Positions 1 to 9,641 are shown, counted from the stretch's first letter. The stretch: DNA of 64,000 bases from JACKBK01 sp963707275 (GCA_963707275.1 CAVPPH010000001.1:310001-374000); one strand, 5' to 3'. The notes: generated from the letters alone by a model not told the origin. Numbers and translations are program-made.

Positions 1-600
1 GTGTTGCTGGCGCTGACGGCGGCCTTCGGTGTGATCTACATCGCGCGCTACGGTGGTCGCGTGGTGCGCTGGGTGGGGCTGCCGCTGGTGACATTACTGG
101 TAGTGGCGGGTATGTTCTACCCGGTGTTTGCGACTTACACGCGCGCCGAGAAATTCCAGAGCGAGCCGACGTTGGACGGCACGGCGTATCTCGACCGCCA
201 GCAGCCGGGTGACGCGGGCGCAATTGCCTGGCTGCGCGCCAATGTGCCGGGTACTGCCACCGTTTTGGAAGCGTCGGGCGGCTCCTACAGCTACGCGGGG
301 CGTATCTCAGCGCAGACCGGCCTGCCGACGCTGCTGGGCTGGGACGGCCACGAACTGCAATGGCGTGGCGACACCGTGGAGCAGGACAAGCGCCGCCCCG
401 ATATCGAGCGCATCTACCGCGGCGCGCCGGTCGCCGAGTTACAATCACTGCTCGACAAATGGCGCATCGACTACGTGGTGGTCGGCCAGCAGGAGCGCGC
501 CACCTTCGGCGTCACACCACAGGCCGAGGCGCGCTTGGCCGAGGCCATGGACCTGGTGTATGATGCCGAGGGCGTGCGCATCTACCGGCGTAACGACTGA
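1..600 (+). CDS. DUF2298 (Chlor_Arch_YYY) membrane protein, C-terminal part
   Basis: The reading frame is open at the left edge, so the true start lies outside the window and only about 199 C-terminal residues are seen. They hold one or two membrane segments (about residues 1-10 and 22-45) and then a soluble domain with the motif GWDGHELQWRG and a final segment around DYVVVGQQERATFG. That arrangement matches the DUF2298/Chlor_Arch_YYY family, polytopic proteins thought to resemble GT-C glycosyltransferases. The stop is 3 bases before the next gene, so the two are probably co-transcribed. The Agl23-family gene two positions downstream is its usual partner in Chloroflexota and archaea. The exact substrate is unknown. 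Confidence 0.8.
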   Translation: MLLALTAAFGVIYIARYGGRVVRWVGLPLVTLLVVAGMFYPVFATYTRAEKFQSEPTLDGTAYLDRQQPGDAGAIAWLRANVPGTATVLEASGGSYSYAGRISAQTGLPTLLGWDGHELQWRGDTVEQDKRRPDIERIYRGAPVAELQSLLDKWRIDYVVVGQQERATFGVTPQAEARLAEAMDLVYDAEGVRIYRRND

Positions 601-603
601 CCT

Positions 604-2365
604 ATGACTCATCAGGCAAGTGTGACAACATCCAATCAAACCGGCTCAACGTCGAGCCAGATTCTGGCGTGGCTGACCGTCGAGCGGCTGGCGTGGCTGG
701 CGATCGGGCTGGTCGCGCTCGGCGGCGCGGGTGACCGGGCTGAGCTTTCGTCCGTTCGACCCAGTTGAGGCGCAGCAGGCCGTGGCGGCGCTGGGCGCGG
801 CGGATTTGCCTGCCGCTGGTGTCAGCCCACTGCTGCTGAGCCTGCATCGCGTCAGCTTTGGTCTGCTGCAATCCAGCGAAGGACTGGCACGTTTTTGGCC
901 CGCGCTGGCGGGCATCGCTCTGGTGTTGCTGGTCTACGAACTACGCGGCGAGCTGGGACGGGTCGGCGCGTTGGGCGCGGCCTTCGTGCTGGCTGTCTCG
1001 CCATTGCTGGTATTCTGGAGCCGCAGCGCCACCGGTGAAAGCGTCGCGCTGCTGGCGGCCATGGTGCTGATCGTTGCGCTCAGCCGGGCCCGTCGCGGCG
1101 TCCCGTGGGTGATCTGGAGTGCTGTGGGACTCGCACTGCTGGCGCTCTCATCACCGACCGGCTACAGCGTCCTGGTTCTGATTGCGCCGATGGCGATACT
1201 TGCGTTGGCAGGCCGGCAATCGGCCGATGACGACGCCAACGGCGCTAGCTCGCAATGGCTGACCAGCCTGCTGGTTTTCGCAGGGATCGTGGTGCTGGGC
1301 GCGACGGCGATGTTCTTCAACCCGGGTGGATTTGCCGCGGTGGCCGACCTGCCTGCCGCGTGGCTGCGCTCGTTTGCCAGCCCTAGCGGCTATTCTCCGT
1401 TCTGGCTGCTGGCGCAGGTGACGTTGGGCGAACTGCTGGCGCTGGTTGCCGGGATTGCTGGACTGGTCATTGGTCTGCGGCGGCGTGACTGGTTCGCGCA
1501 GGCGCTGGGATTGTGGCTTCTGCTGGCGCTGCTGTTGCTGGTGCTGCGTAGCGGCCGAACACCGGGCGACGCTGCGTTGCTGGTCCTGCCGCTGGCCTTG
1601 TTGGCTGGCATTGCGGTCGAGGCGTTTGTGGCACAGGTCAGCTTCGCCGGCGAACGCGCCGAGGCGGCCGTCCTGCTGGCGGCCTGTCTGGTCGTGCTGG
1701 GCGCGGCGGCGATCTGGCTGGCGGACTATGCGCGGTCGCTGGACGGGACGCCGAACACGGCGTTTCTGTTCAGCGCGGCGGCGGCGCTGGTGGTGTTGCT
1801 GGCGATCTTGCTGGCATATTTCGTCGTCTTTGGCAAACGCGTGACCTGGCAAGTGGCGGTGCTGGTCGCAGCGGTCGCCCTAGGGCTATTGACGCTGCGC
1901 ATGGCCGCGCTGAACAGTCACAACCACGATCCCCTCCGCTGGGGAACCGTCGCCAACTCCCGCGGCGCGAGCGATGGACGTAACGCCACGGCGTTTCTGG
2001 AGCAACTGGCGGCCCAGCGCGGCACGGATCTGCGCGACCTGCCGGTGGGCTTGGTGGCCGCGCCCGGAACTGCCCCGTCGCCGCTGCTGCGCTGGCTCGT
2101 TCGCGACGCCGGTGCACGCGAAGCGACCGGAGCGGCCGGCACAGAGTCCGACGCCGTGCTGATCAGTCTGGCCGACGATCCGCCGCCGGGAGCCAGCGCT
2201 GCGGGCGCGCCGCTGGTTGGCCGCAGCTTTCGCATCGCGGAACAGTGGACACCGGCCGGCCTGCGCGGCGCTTCGCTGTGGAAGTGGCTGCTGTACGGCC
2301 AGTTCGGTACGCTGGACAGCCAGCAGCGCGCCGTGATCTGGCTGCCGGCGGTGGCCGGAGAGTAG
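604..2365 (+). CDS. Polytopic membrane protein, glycosyltransferase-like (frameshifted near 720)
   Basis: A likely ATG at 604 follows the previous stop by 3 bases and reads MTHQASVTTSNQ and then a first hydrophobic helix, but this frame closes after about 730. The next frame is open from 731 to 2365 and continues the same protein. Removing one base near 720 joins VAL to AARVTGLSF, so a single-base insertion is inferred. The product would be about 586 residues with roughly ten to twelve membrane helices and a soluble tail of about 150 residues. It has no family motif I can name with certainty. Its place between DUF2298 and Agl23 genes suggests a role in membrane glycan or lipid-linked sugar handling. 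Confidence 0.65.
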
Positions 2366-2372
2366 CGAGCAG

Positions 2373-2426
2373 GTCACGCAAGCAGCGTGACGTTACGCTG
2401 ACAGGATTGTCCGGTCGATGACCGGA
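2373..2426. repeat. Bipartite palindromic intergenic repeat, copy 1
   Basis: Two adjacent hairpins are visible: GTCACGC with GCGTGAC (2373-2391) and TCCGGTC with GACCGGA (2410-2426). The same two-part design recurs at 56387-56452 and 59289-59353. The second hairpin covers the ATG at 2418, which argues against that codon as the start of the next gene. Confidence 0.6.
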
Positions 2427-2465
2427 CCTGCAACCAGGACAGACCTGCAACATCTTGAGATATTC

Positions 2466-5400
2466 ATGACTGACATCATCGATCCGATTCCACTTGAACA
2501 AGAACCGCAACAAGAACTGCTTCCGGTAGAAACGGAAGACCGGCTGAGCTGGCTCGACCGCTCGCTGGTCAGCCTGACGACCTGGAACTGGGAGAAGGCG
2601 GCCTGGACGGCGCTGCTGATCGGCGCGCTGATCATCCGCGTCGTGGCGCTGGACAATCGGACGGCCAGCCACGACGAGAGCGAGCACGCCTGGTTCGCCT
2701 ACAATCTGTTCACCGGCGCAGGCTACCAGCATAGCCCGGTCTATCACGGGCCGTTTGCCTACCATGTTCTGGCGCTGTTCTACCTGCTTTTTGGCGTCAG
2801 CGATGTGACGGCGCGCGTGCCGACCGCACTGTTTGGCGTCGGCATCGTCTGGCTGATCTGGTTCATGCGCCCGTGGATTGGACGGTTTGGCGCGTTCTTT
2901 GCGGCGCTGTTGGTGACAGTTTCCCCGGCGCTGCTGCATTATGCCCGTCACACGCGCCACGACACCTTCGAGATCTTCTTCTTCGTCCTGTTGCTGATCG
3001 CCGTGTTTCGCTATCTCGCGGACGACGAGCGCTCGGCGCACTGGCTGTACATCGGCGCGGCCGCACTGTCGTTCATGTTGGCCATCAAGGAGGTCGCGTT
3101 CATCGACGGTGCAGCGCTTGGCCTGTTCCTGGTGTTGATCATCCTCTATCGCTGGCAGGGCTGGCGGCTGAAACGTGACTACCCTGAGGAGGAGCGTGAA
3201 GCGCCGCTCGGGTCGACCAGCCGTAGCGACTGGATTGTGCTGGTTGGCGGCATTGTGCTCTCGCTGGTCGGCGTACTTGCTTTTCGGCTGCTGGGCCTCG
3301 CAAGTGCTGGAAGCGACGCGCTCAACACCGGCATCAAACTGGCCGTGGTGGTCGCACCGCCGCTGGTCGCGGTCGTGATGGCGGCGTTTTACGTGCGACG
3401 CCGCGAGAACGACGAGATGCCGCCGGCCTTCGGCGTGGCAACCGATGCGGTGGTGTTGCTGGCGACGCTGATCCTGCCGTGGCTCAGCCCGTTCCTCATC
3501 AAAGCGCTGGGCTACGACCCGCTGAACTACACCACCGGGATCATGGCGTCGTTTTCCGTGGTTGCAGCGCTGGTTGGCGTTGCCGCCGTGGTCGGGTTGC
3601 TGTGGAACGCCCGCCGCTGGCTGGTGGCCGCGGCGATCTTCACCGGCATTTTCGTAGTCTTCTTCACAACGTTTTTCACCAACGGGCAGGGGGTCGCGAC
3701 CGGTGTGGTCGGCTCGCTCGGCCACTGGCTGTCACAGCAGGAGGTGGCGCGCGGCGGTCAGCCGTGGTACTACTATCTGCTGGTGACGCCGCTGTACGAG
3801 TTCCTGCCATTGTTGCTCAGCATTCCGGTGCTGTTCCGTGCCTTTGTCCAGCGCAATCGGGTCTCCATCGTCCTGTTGATCGCCACGCTGCTAGCCATCG
3901 GCTTGTGGCTGGCGCTGGGCGTTCTGCGCGGCGAGGGCGGCACGGAGAGCTCGGCGCTCAACGACGAATTGCGCGCAATCGCTCTGGTGCTGATCTTCCT
4001 CACCGCGGCCTGGGGCGGGCTGAACAGCCATCCGCGCCGCGGCCAGTATTTCGTCGCCTTCCTGCCCATCCTGATCCTGTTCAACTGGATCGCCTACACG
4101 ATCGCTGGCGAGAAGATGCCGTGGCTGGTGACGCACATCAGCCTGCCGATGTGCATCGCAGGCGGCTACTGGCTGGGGACGGTGGTCGAACGAGTTGAGT
4201 GGCGGACGGCCTGGCGGCGTGGCGCGCTCTGGGCCGCGCTGCTGACGGTGGTGTTCATCGCCGCGCTGTTGGGCGTGCTGCGCAGCCAGCCGTTCCAGGA
4301 TCGTTCGCTGGCCGGGTTGAGCAATACCAGCCAATGGCTGGCCGCGCTGGTGGTGGGTGGCGCTGCCATTTTCCTGCTGGCAAAGCTGGCAGGCCGGCTG
4401 GGTGTCAGGACGCTGCTGCGCGTCTCTGGGCTGACGGTGGTGCTGCTGCTTGGATTGTGGACGGTGCGTACCAGCTATGCCCTCAGCTTCATCAACCAGA
4501 ATTACGTCAACGAATACCTCTTCTACGCGCACGCCTCGCCCGATCCGCTGATGGATATGCGCCAGATCGAGGACATCAGCCGGCGCACGGTGGGCGACAG
4601 GCAACTGCGCATCGCTTACGACGATGACGCCTCCTGGCCGTTCAACTGGTACCTGTCCACGTGGCCCAACGCGGCCTATTTCGGCGCAAGTCCCAGCCGC
4701 GAGGCGTTTGCCGACGCACCGGTCGCGCTGGTGGGCAGCAAGAACCTGGACCAGGCGCGTCCTTATCTGGCGCGTGACTACTACGAGTTCGACCGCCGGC
4801 TGATCTGGTGGCCCAACGAGGACTACAAGAACCTGACGTGGGAGAAGATCAAGCTGGGCGCCACCGATCCGGCCAAGCGGCGCGAATTCCTGGACGTCGT
4901 GTTGTGGCGCAAGTTCACGACGCCGATGAACCAATGGCCGCTGGTGCACCGTTACAGCCTCTTTGTGCGCAAAGACGTGGCCAACGAACTGTGGGATTTC
5001 GGCGCCGAACCGGCCGCGTTTGCGCCGATCGTCGATCCCTACGAACAAGGCATGCGTGAGGTCGCCGCGAGTCAGGTGATCGGCTTCGGCCAGGGCGCGG
5101 CCGACGGGCAACTCAACACGCCGCGCAACATGGCGGTGGCCGCCGATGGGACAATCTACGTTGCCGACAGCGGCAACCACCGCATTCAGGTCTTCGCGGC
5201 GGATGGCACGCCGCTGCGCTCGTGGGGTACGTCGTGCGAACTGTACACTGACGGCCAGCCTGGCTGCGTTGATCCAGACGGCAGCGGCCCGATGCAGATC
5301 GGCGACGGCCAAATGCGCGAGCCGTGGGGCATTGCCATCGGGCCGGACGGCAACGTCTATGTGGCTGACACGTGGAACCATCGCGTCATCGTCTTCGATC

Positions 5401-6059
5401 CCGAGGGCAACTTCCTGCGCAAGTGGGGAACGTTTGTGACGACCGACGGCGAAGCGGTGGGCGGCGAGGGTGGGTTCTGGGGTCCACGCGCGATTGCGTT
5501 CGACGGGGCCGGCAATCTGTACGTCACTGACACCGGCAACAAACGCATCCAGGTATTCGATCCTGATGGTCAGTTCCTGGGCCAGTACGGCGGCGGCGGT
5601 GTAGTGCCGGGCCGATTCGACGAGCCGGTCGGGCTGGCGCTGCTGCCGAAGGCTGACGGCGCGCCGGGTGGCGAGCTGTTCGTGGCCGACACCTGGAACC
5701 GTCGCGTGCAGGTCTTCGATGTGACTTTCACCGACAACTTGTCCGGCGGCAGCGTAGCAGGCCGACCAGAGTTCACCTTTGTGCGCGAATGGCCCGTCGA
5801 GGGCTGGTCGAGCCAGAGTGTGGTCAACAAACCGTATCTGGCGGTGGACACCGAGGGCTATGTCTACGTGAGCGACCCCGAACTGTGGCGGGTGCTGGTG
5901 TTCGACCGGGAAGGCAACTTCAAGGCGACTTTCGGCATTTTTGGCAACGACAACCAGAGCTTCGCCTTGCCCAACGGCGTCGCCATCGGACCGGACAACG
6001 CCGTATTCGTGGCCGACGCCGACAATCACCGGGTGATGGTGTTCCCGCCGGTGAGATAG
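2466..6059 (+). CDS. Agl23/TIGR03663-family membrane protein fused to a C-terminal NHL beta-propeller
   Basis: This is a protein of about 1,197 residues. The first 850 or so hold many membrane helices and, after the first helix, the acidic motif HDESEHAWFAYN typical of GT-C type enzymes. This matches the flippase-associated Agl23/TIGR03663 family. From about residue 875 there are six NHL repeats of the form YVADSGNHRIQVF, separated by lines such as PWGIAIGPDGNVYVADTWNH, enough for a six-bladed propeller on the outer face. The ATG at 2466 is preferred over 2418, which lies inside a palindromic repeat. Neither start has a strong ribosome site. Linkage to the DUF2298 gene supports a role in membrane sugar transfer; the substrate is unknown. 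Confidence 0.8.
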   Translation: MTDIIDPIPLEQEPQQELLPVETEDRLSWLDRSLVSLTTWNWEKAAWTALLIGALIIRVVALDNRTASHDESEHAWFAYNLFTGAGYQHSPVYHGPFAYHVLALFYLLFGVSDVTARVPTALFGVGIVWLIWFMRPWIGRFGAFFAALLVTVSPALLHYARHTRHDTFEIFFFVLLLIAVFRYLADDERSAHWLYIGAAALSFMLAIKEVAFIDGAALGLFLVLIILYRWQGWRLKRDYPEEEREAPLGSTSRSDWIVLVGGIVLSLVGVLAFRLLGLASAGSDALNTGIKLAVVVAPPLVAVVMAAFYVRRRENDEMPPAFGVATDAVVLLATLILPWLSPFLIKALGYDPLNYTTGIMASFSVVAALVGVAAVVGLLWNARRWLVAAAIFTGIFVVFFTTFFTNGQGVATGVVGSLGHWLSQQEVARGGQPWYYYLLVTPLYEFLPLLLSIPVLFRAFVQRNRVSIVLLIATLLAIGLWLALGVLRGEGGTESSALNDELRAIALVLIFLTAAWGGLNSHPRRGQYFVAFLPILILFNWIAYTIAGEKMPWLVTHISLPMCIAGGYWLGTVVERVEWRTAWRRGALWAALLTVVFIAALLGVLRSQPFQDRSLAGLSNTSQWLAALVVGGAAIFLLAKLAGRLGVRTLLRVSGLTVVLLLGLWTVRTSYALSFINQNYVNEYLFYAHASPDPLMDMRQIEDISRRTVGDRQLRIAYDDDASWPFNWYLSTWPNAAYFGASPSREAFADAPVALVGSKNLDQARPYLARDYYEFDRRLIWWPNEDYKNLTWEKIKLGATDPAKRREFLDVVLWRKFTTPMNQWPLVHRYSLFVRKDVANELWDFGAEPAAFAPIVDPYEQGMREVAASQVIGFGQGAADGQLNTPRNMAVAADGTIYVADSGNHRIQVFAADGTPLRSWGTSCELYTDGQPGCVDPDGSGPMQIGDGQMREPWGIAIGPDGNVYVADTWNHRVIVFDPEGNFLRKWGTFVTTDGEAVGGEGGFWGPRAIAFDGAGNLYVTDTGNKRIQVFDPDGQFLGQYGGGGVVPGRFDEPVGLALLPKADGAPGGELFVADTWNRRVQVFDVTFTDNLSGGSVAGRPEFTFVREWPVEGWSSQSVVNKPYLAVDTEGYVYVSDPELWRVLVFDREGNFKATFGIFGNDNQSFALPNGVAIGPDNAVFVADADNHRVMVFPPVR

Positions 6060-6155
6060 GAGGCTCGTAGTAGGTGCTTCAGCGCCGTGTCCGACCGGCT
6101 GCGCTGAAGCCCCTGCTACCAACGGGGAACCGTGGGGCAATCCTGCACAACCTAC

Positions 6156-6183
6156 TTGAAATTCTCCGCGATGGCGCTATAAT
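6156..6183 (+). promoter_or_regulatory. Sigma-70-type promoter
   Basis: TTGAAA (6156-6161) and TATAAT (6178-6183) are separated by 16 bases. The promoter would transcribe the 23-codon ORF at 6236 and the methyltransferase gene at 6320. Confidence 0.6.
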
Positions 6184-6235
6184 CAATTTGCGTAGGTCAC
6201 AGGGAAGTCAGTGAACGAGGCTGACGAGGCGTACG

Positions 6236-6307
6236 ATGACAGTTGACACCAATGCGCTGGCCAGGCAAATCTACGAACAGGCGCGCCAGTTACCGCCGGA
6301 GAGTTAG
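6236..6307 (+). pseudogene. 23-codon ORF, truncated antitoxin-like N-terminus
   Basis: The ORF reads MTVDTNALARQIYEQARQLP and then PES before a stop. The sequence resembles the first two dozen residues of small antitoxin-type proteins such as DUF2281, which begin with a helix ending in LPPE. The rest of such a gene is absent. It sits between a good promoter and the methyltransferase gene, so it may be a remnant or a short leader ORF. The family assignment is from pattern memory only. Confidence 0.3.
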
Positions 6308-6319
6308 ACACCCCCTGCT

Positions 6320-6856
6320 ATGCGTCCCACCATTCAGGTTCTCGCTCCCAGTTTGATCACGCGCATCGTCGATGAGGCGGTGCGCGTACTCGCGCAAATC
6401 GGCATCGAGGTGCGCGGCTCGCAGTTGCGCGCGCGGATGCTGGAGGCCGGCCTCCTCCCGGATTCCACTGGCCAACGCCTTCTGTTTCCGGAAAACTTGG
6501 CGCGCCAGGCCATCGCGGCTGCGCCGTCGTCGATTGCTCTCTACGACCGCGCCGGAGAACCGCACGCTACTTTGACGGGCGACCGCGTCCATTTCGTCCC
6601 CGGTTCCAGCGGACTGAACGTCGTGGATCGCGCGACCGGCCAACTGCGGCCCGCCAGGACGCCCGACTTTGTTGATTACGTGCGGCTGGCCGACGGGCTG
6701 GAACACATCGCCTACCTTGCGACGGCGTTCTCCACTGACGATGTGCCCGCGGCGATTGCCGACGCGTGGCGGCTCTATCTCTGCCTGACCAACAGCCGCC
6801 GGCCGGTGGTTTCGGCGCGTTCACCGAGGGTGGCGTCCTGCGCATGGCCGAGATGA
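6320..6856 (+). CDS. Trimethylamine/glycine betaine methyltransferase family (MttB superfamily), N-terminal segment
   Basis: Residues 1-165 match the start of MttB-superfamily corrinoid methyltransferases, with segments such as ARMLEAGLLPD and HFVPGSSGLNVVDRATG. The conserved sequence leaves this frame at about 6811, where NSRRPVVS should run on into GAFTEGG, so the last 15 or so codons here are out of frame. The break looks like loss of a single G. The other half is the ORF ending at 7821, and together they give the usual length of about 500 residues. A promoter lies at 6156-6183. Confidence 0.7.
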   Translation: MRPTIQVLAPSLITRIVDEAVRVLAQIGIEVRGSQLRARMLEAGLLPDSTGQRLLFPENLARQAIAAAPSSIALYDRAGEPHATLTGDRVHFVPGSSGLNVVDRATGQLRPARTPDFVDYVRLADGLEHIAYLATAFSTDDVPAAIADAWRLYLCLTNSRRPVVSARSPRVASCAWPR

Positions 6857-7821
6857 TGGCGCTGTTTCGCCGTGACCGGGCCGATCTGCTGGCGCGCCCG
6901 CTGAGCATCTTCACCATCACGGCGTCGGGCAACTTCCGCTACAGCGAGGATTCGTGCCAGAACCTGCTGGACTGTGTCGAATGGGGCATCCCGGTAGAGA
7001 TCGTGCCGGTGACGCTGATGGGGCTGGTTGCGCCGGTGACGCTGGTGGGCGCGGCCGTGTTTCACACCATCGACGTACTGGCAGGCGTCGTGATGGCGCA
7101 ATTATTGCGGCCGGGCGCGCCGGTGCTGTTCGGCGGCGCACCGGCCGCGTTTCACATGGGTGAGACCACATCACCCATGACCGCGGTCGAGGCCATGCGG
7201 CTGGATCTGGCCTACGCAGCCATCGGCAAGCATCTGGGGCTGCCGACCCAGACCTACCTCGGCATGAGCGAGAACCGCACGCTCGATGCGCAGGCCGGCG
7301 CGGAGAGCTTCGGCGGCGCAGTGCTGGCAGCGCTGGCCGGCATCAACTCGGTATCTGGGCCGGGAATGCTGGACTACACCTCGGCCTTCAGCCTGGCCAA
7401 GCTGGTGCTGGATAACGAACTGTGCGGGCAGGCGTTGCAACTCGTGCGCGACACCGGGCCGGTGGACGACCTGCCTGTTGACGGCTTGGTCGAGGAGTTG
7501 CTGGCAGAAGGCAACCTGCTTACTGTCGAGCACACGCGGACGCATTGGCGCGACGCCTTGCACCTGCCTGGGCCGGTCTACGACCGCAAGAGCTGGGACG
7601 CCTGGAGTAAGGCTGGCAGCAAGACGCTGATCCAGCGGGCCGACGAGGAAGTGGCGCAGCGGCTGGCCGCCTGGCAGCCAGTCGAGACCGATCCTGCGAT
7701 CGACCGCGAACTGCGCCGATTGCTGGCAGGCAGCGACGGCTACCCGTTGCCCGATGTGCCAACGCACCGTGCGCCTCCTCCGCTGCCGACTGTCTCCAAC
7801 CGGCGTTCAAGACGGCGTTAG
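6766..7821 (+). CDS. MttB-superfamily methyltransferase, C-terminal segment
   Basis: True homology begins at about 6811 with GAFTEGGVLRMAEMMALF; the upstream codons of this frame are spurious. The TIM-barrel core is present, with VPVTLMGLVAPVTLVGA and GGAPAAFHMGETTSPMT. The frame runs to the stop without an internal UAG, so this is the non-pyrrolysine branch, which includes glycine betaine methyltransferases. Such enzymes pass a methyl group to a corrinoid protein. No corrinoid protein or MtbA-type partner is encoded nearby, so the acceptor must be elsewhere or the function differs. The stop codon coincides with the left end of a short inverted-repeat element. Confidence 0.72.
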   Translation: MAALSLPDQQPPAGGFGAFTEGGVLRMAEMMALFRRDRADLLARPLSIFTITASGNFRYSEDSCQNLLDCVEWGIPVEIVPVTLMGLVAPVTLVGAAVFHTIDVLAGVVMAQLLRPGAPVLFGGAPAAFHMGETTSPMTAVEAMRLDLAYAAIGKHLGLPTQTYLGMSENRTLDAQAGAESFGGAVLAALAGINSVSGPGMLDYTSAFSLAKLVLDNELCGQALQLVRDTGPVDDLPVDGLVEELLAEGNLLTVEHTRTHWRDALHLPGPVYDRKSWDAWSKAGSKTLIQRADEEVAQRLAAWQPVETDPAIDRELRRLLAGSDGYPLPDVPTHRAPPPLPTVSNRRSRRR

Positions 7822-7885
7822 GACACGTCTGGTAATGGCGCCGGTGGCTGGCTCGGTCGGAGACCGGCCAGAGCGATAGACGACC
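7819..7885. repeat. Short inverted-repeat element (GGACGCGTCTA family), copy A
   Basis: The element starts GGACACGTCT and ends GATAGACGACC, enclosing the hairpin CGGTC-GGA-GACCG. It is a degenerate relative of the copies at 24173-24252 and 36859-36969. Its left end overlaps the methyltransferase stop codon. A second partial motif, GGCCGGCCAGAGCG, follows at about 7902-7915. Confidence 0.5.
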
Positions 7886-7971
7886 TGCCAGAACTATGCG
7901 AGGCCGGCCAGAGCGATGGCTAAGCCGCCGGGATATGCAATCCGCAACAAGTAGTACGAAAGAACCCATCC

Positions 7972-9567
7972 ATGCCAACCTACAACCAACCACAAGCGCG
8001 CCAGTCGCTGGGCATGATCGGTCAGCCGATGCCGCTCAGCGAGCTGGCGACACATCGCTGGGATGTGATCGTCGTCGGAGCGGGCCACAACGGGCTGACC
8101 TGTGCGGCCTATCTCGCAAAGGCTGGCAAGCGCGTGCTGGTGCTGGAAAGCCGCGAACGTGTCGGCGGCGCCTGCACGCTGGAGGAGCCGTGGCCCGGTT
8201 TCACCGTCTCGCCGTGCGCCTACCTGTGTGGGCTGCTGCACCCGTTGGTGATCGAGGAACTCAACCTGCCCGCCTACGGCTTCGACTGGAAGCCGGCCAG
8301 CGCGGGCCTTTTCGTGCCCTTCGAGGACGGCAGCAGCATTCAGCTCCACGAGGACGACGACCTGTGCGAGGCGGAGGTGCGCCGGCTGGCGTCGGGCGAC
8401 CTGGCTGGCTGGCTGGCGATGGGCGACGTCATGCGCCGCGCCCGCGACGCTATTCGGCCGATTGGCGACGGCGACCTGTGGCTGGGGCCGCCGCCCAGCC
8501 GCGCGCTGATCGAGGAGCGGCTGAAGGGTGACAACGAGGCTATCGGTCTGCTGTTCGAATGGTCGATGGTGGAATACGTCGAGCGCTATCTGTCAGACGA
8601 ACGCCTGCAGATGGCCTATCTCGGCCAGGGTGTCATCGGCACCAACGCCAGTCCACACGACAAGGGCACGGCGTCGGTCAATTTCCACCATTCATCAGGC
8701 CGGCAGGGCGGCACGCCGGGCATGTGGGGCTATGTTATCGGCGGCATGGGCAAGGTGTCGTTCATCCTGTGCGACATCGCTCGCGATCTGGGTGTTGTGG
8801 TCGCGACCGGTGCGCCGGTCGCACGCATCCTCCCGGGCGAAGGTGTCGAGCTGGCAGGCGGCGAACGGATCAGCGCGCCGGTGGTGGTCAGCAACGCCGA
8901 CCCGATGGTCGCGCTGCGGCTGCTGGGCGACGCCGTCGATCCCGCCTGGCGGGCGCAGGTCGAGTCGGTGCCGATGACGGGCTGCACGATGAAGGTCAGC
9001 GTGGCGTTGTCGGAGTTGCCGAATTTCCGCGCTCGGCCTGGTACAAATGAAACGCATCACCGCGGCCAGGTCAACACGCCGCTGAGCAAGGCAGAGTGGC
9101 AGTCAGCTTTCGACACAGCGCGCGCCGGCAAGCTGCCGCCGCGGCTGTGGACCGAGCTCTACTTCCAGACCGCCTACGATCCCAGCGTCGCACCGGATGG
9201 CAAGCACCTGATGAGCGTCTTCGCCCAGTATGTGCCGCACACCTTCGCTGAGGGCGACTGGGATACGCATCGCGCTGAGGCGGGGCGGATCGCGCTGGAA
9301 AGCATCGGCCGCTTCTGCAGCAACATGCCTGACGCCGTGATTCACCACGAGGTGCTGGGTCCGCCCGATGTCGAGGAGAAGGTCGGTCTGACCGGCGGTC
9401 ACATCTTCCAGGGCGAGATCCTGCCGCAATACATGTGGGACCAGCGGCTGAGCTACCAGACGCCTATGGATGGGGTCTATCTCTGCGGCGCGGCCACGCA
9501 TCCGGGCGGCAGCGTGATTGCGGTCAATGGGCGCAACGCTGCGATGTCGATTCTTGCCGCTGATTGA
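7972..9567 (+). CDS. Phytoene desaturase-like FAD-dependent oxidoreductase
   Basis: The protein has 531 residues. Near residue 25 is a dinucleotide-binding motif, VIVVGAGHNGLTCAAYLAKA, followed by a glutamate-bearing strand, VLVLESRERVGGACTLEE. Near the C-terminus is the second FAD motif, GVYLCGAATHPGGSV. This pattern belongs to the CrtI/phytoene-dehydrogenase-like family that also contains PYROXD2-type proteins. There are no carotenoid genes nearby, so carotenoid chemistry should not be assumed. Starts at 7972 and 8014 are both possible, and neither has a clear ribosome site. Confidence 0.8.
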   Translation: MPTYNQPQARQSLGMIGQPMPLSELATHRWDVIVVGAGHNGLTCAAYLAKAGKRVLVLESRERVGGACTLEEPWPGFTVSPCAYLCGLLHPLVIEELNLPAYGFDWKPASAGLFVPFEDGSSIQLHEDDDLCEAEVRRLASGDLAGWLAMGDVMRRARDAIRPIGDGDLWLGPPPSRALIEERLKGDNEAIGLLFEWSMVEYVERYLSDERLQMAYLGQGVIGTNASPHDKGTASVNFHHSSGRQGGTPGMWGYVIGGMGKVSFILCDIARDLGVVVATGAPVARILPGEGVELAGGERISAPVVVSNADPMVALRLLGDAVDPAWRAQVESVPMTGCTMKVSVALSELPNFRARPGTNETHHRGQVNTPLSKAEWQSAFDTARAGKLPPRLWTELYFQTAYDPSVAPDGKHLMSVFAQYVPHTFAEGDWDTHRAEAGRIALESIGRFCSNMPDAVIHHEVLGPPDVEEKVGLTGGHIFQGEILPQYMWDQRLSYQTPMDGVYLCGAATHPGGSVIAVNGRNAAMSILAAD

Positions 9568-9569
9568 TT

Positions 9570-9641
9570 GTAGGGGCACGAATGGCGGCGGGCAGAATCG
9601 TTGGTTTGCAGGTGAATCAACGCCGCCATTCATGCCCCTAC
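9570..9641. repeat. Inverted repeat with GTAGGGGC ends
   Basis: The left arm 9570-9590 and right arm 9621-9641 are 21 bases each and pair with a single mismatch, around a 30-base loop. The end motif GTAGGGGC also appears, in inverted orientation, inside the DUF2079 gene at about 46319-46326. The hairpin lies between a stop codon and the ribosome site of nagA and could attenuate or protect the mRNA. Confidence 0.65.

Noticed and set aside
3891..6140. Long minus-strand ORF of 749 codons opposite the Agl23 gene
   Set aside because: It is an antisense shadow caused by high GC at third positions; the plus strand has clear family motifs.
6320..7821. Possible pyrrolysine (UAG) codon in the MttB-like gene
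   Set aside because: The break is a frame change near 6811, not an in-frame UAG, and the rest of the frame has none.
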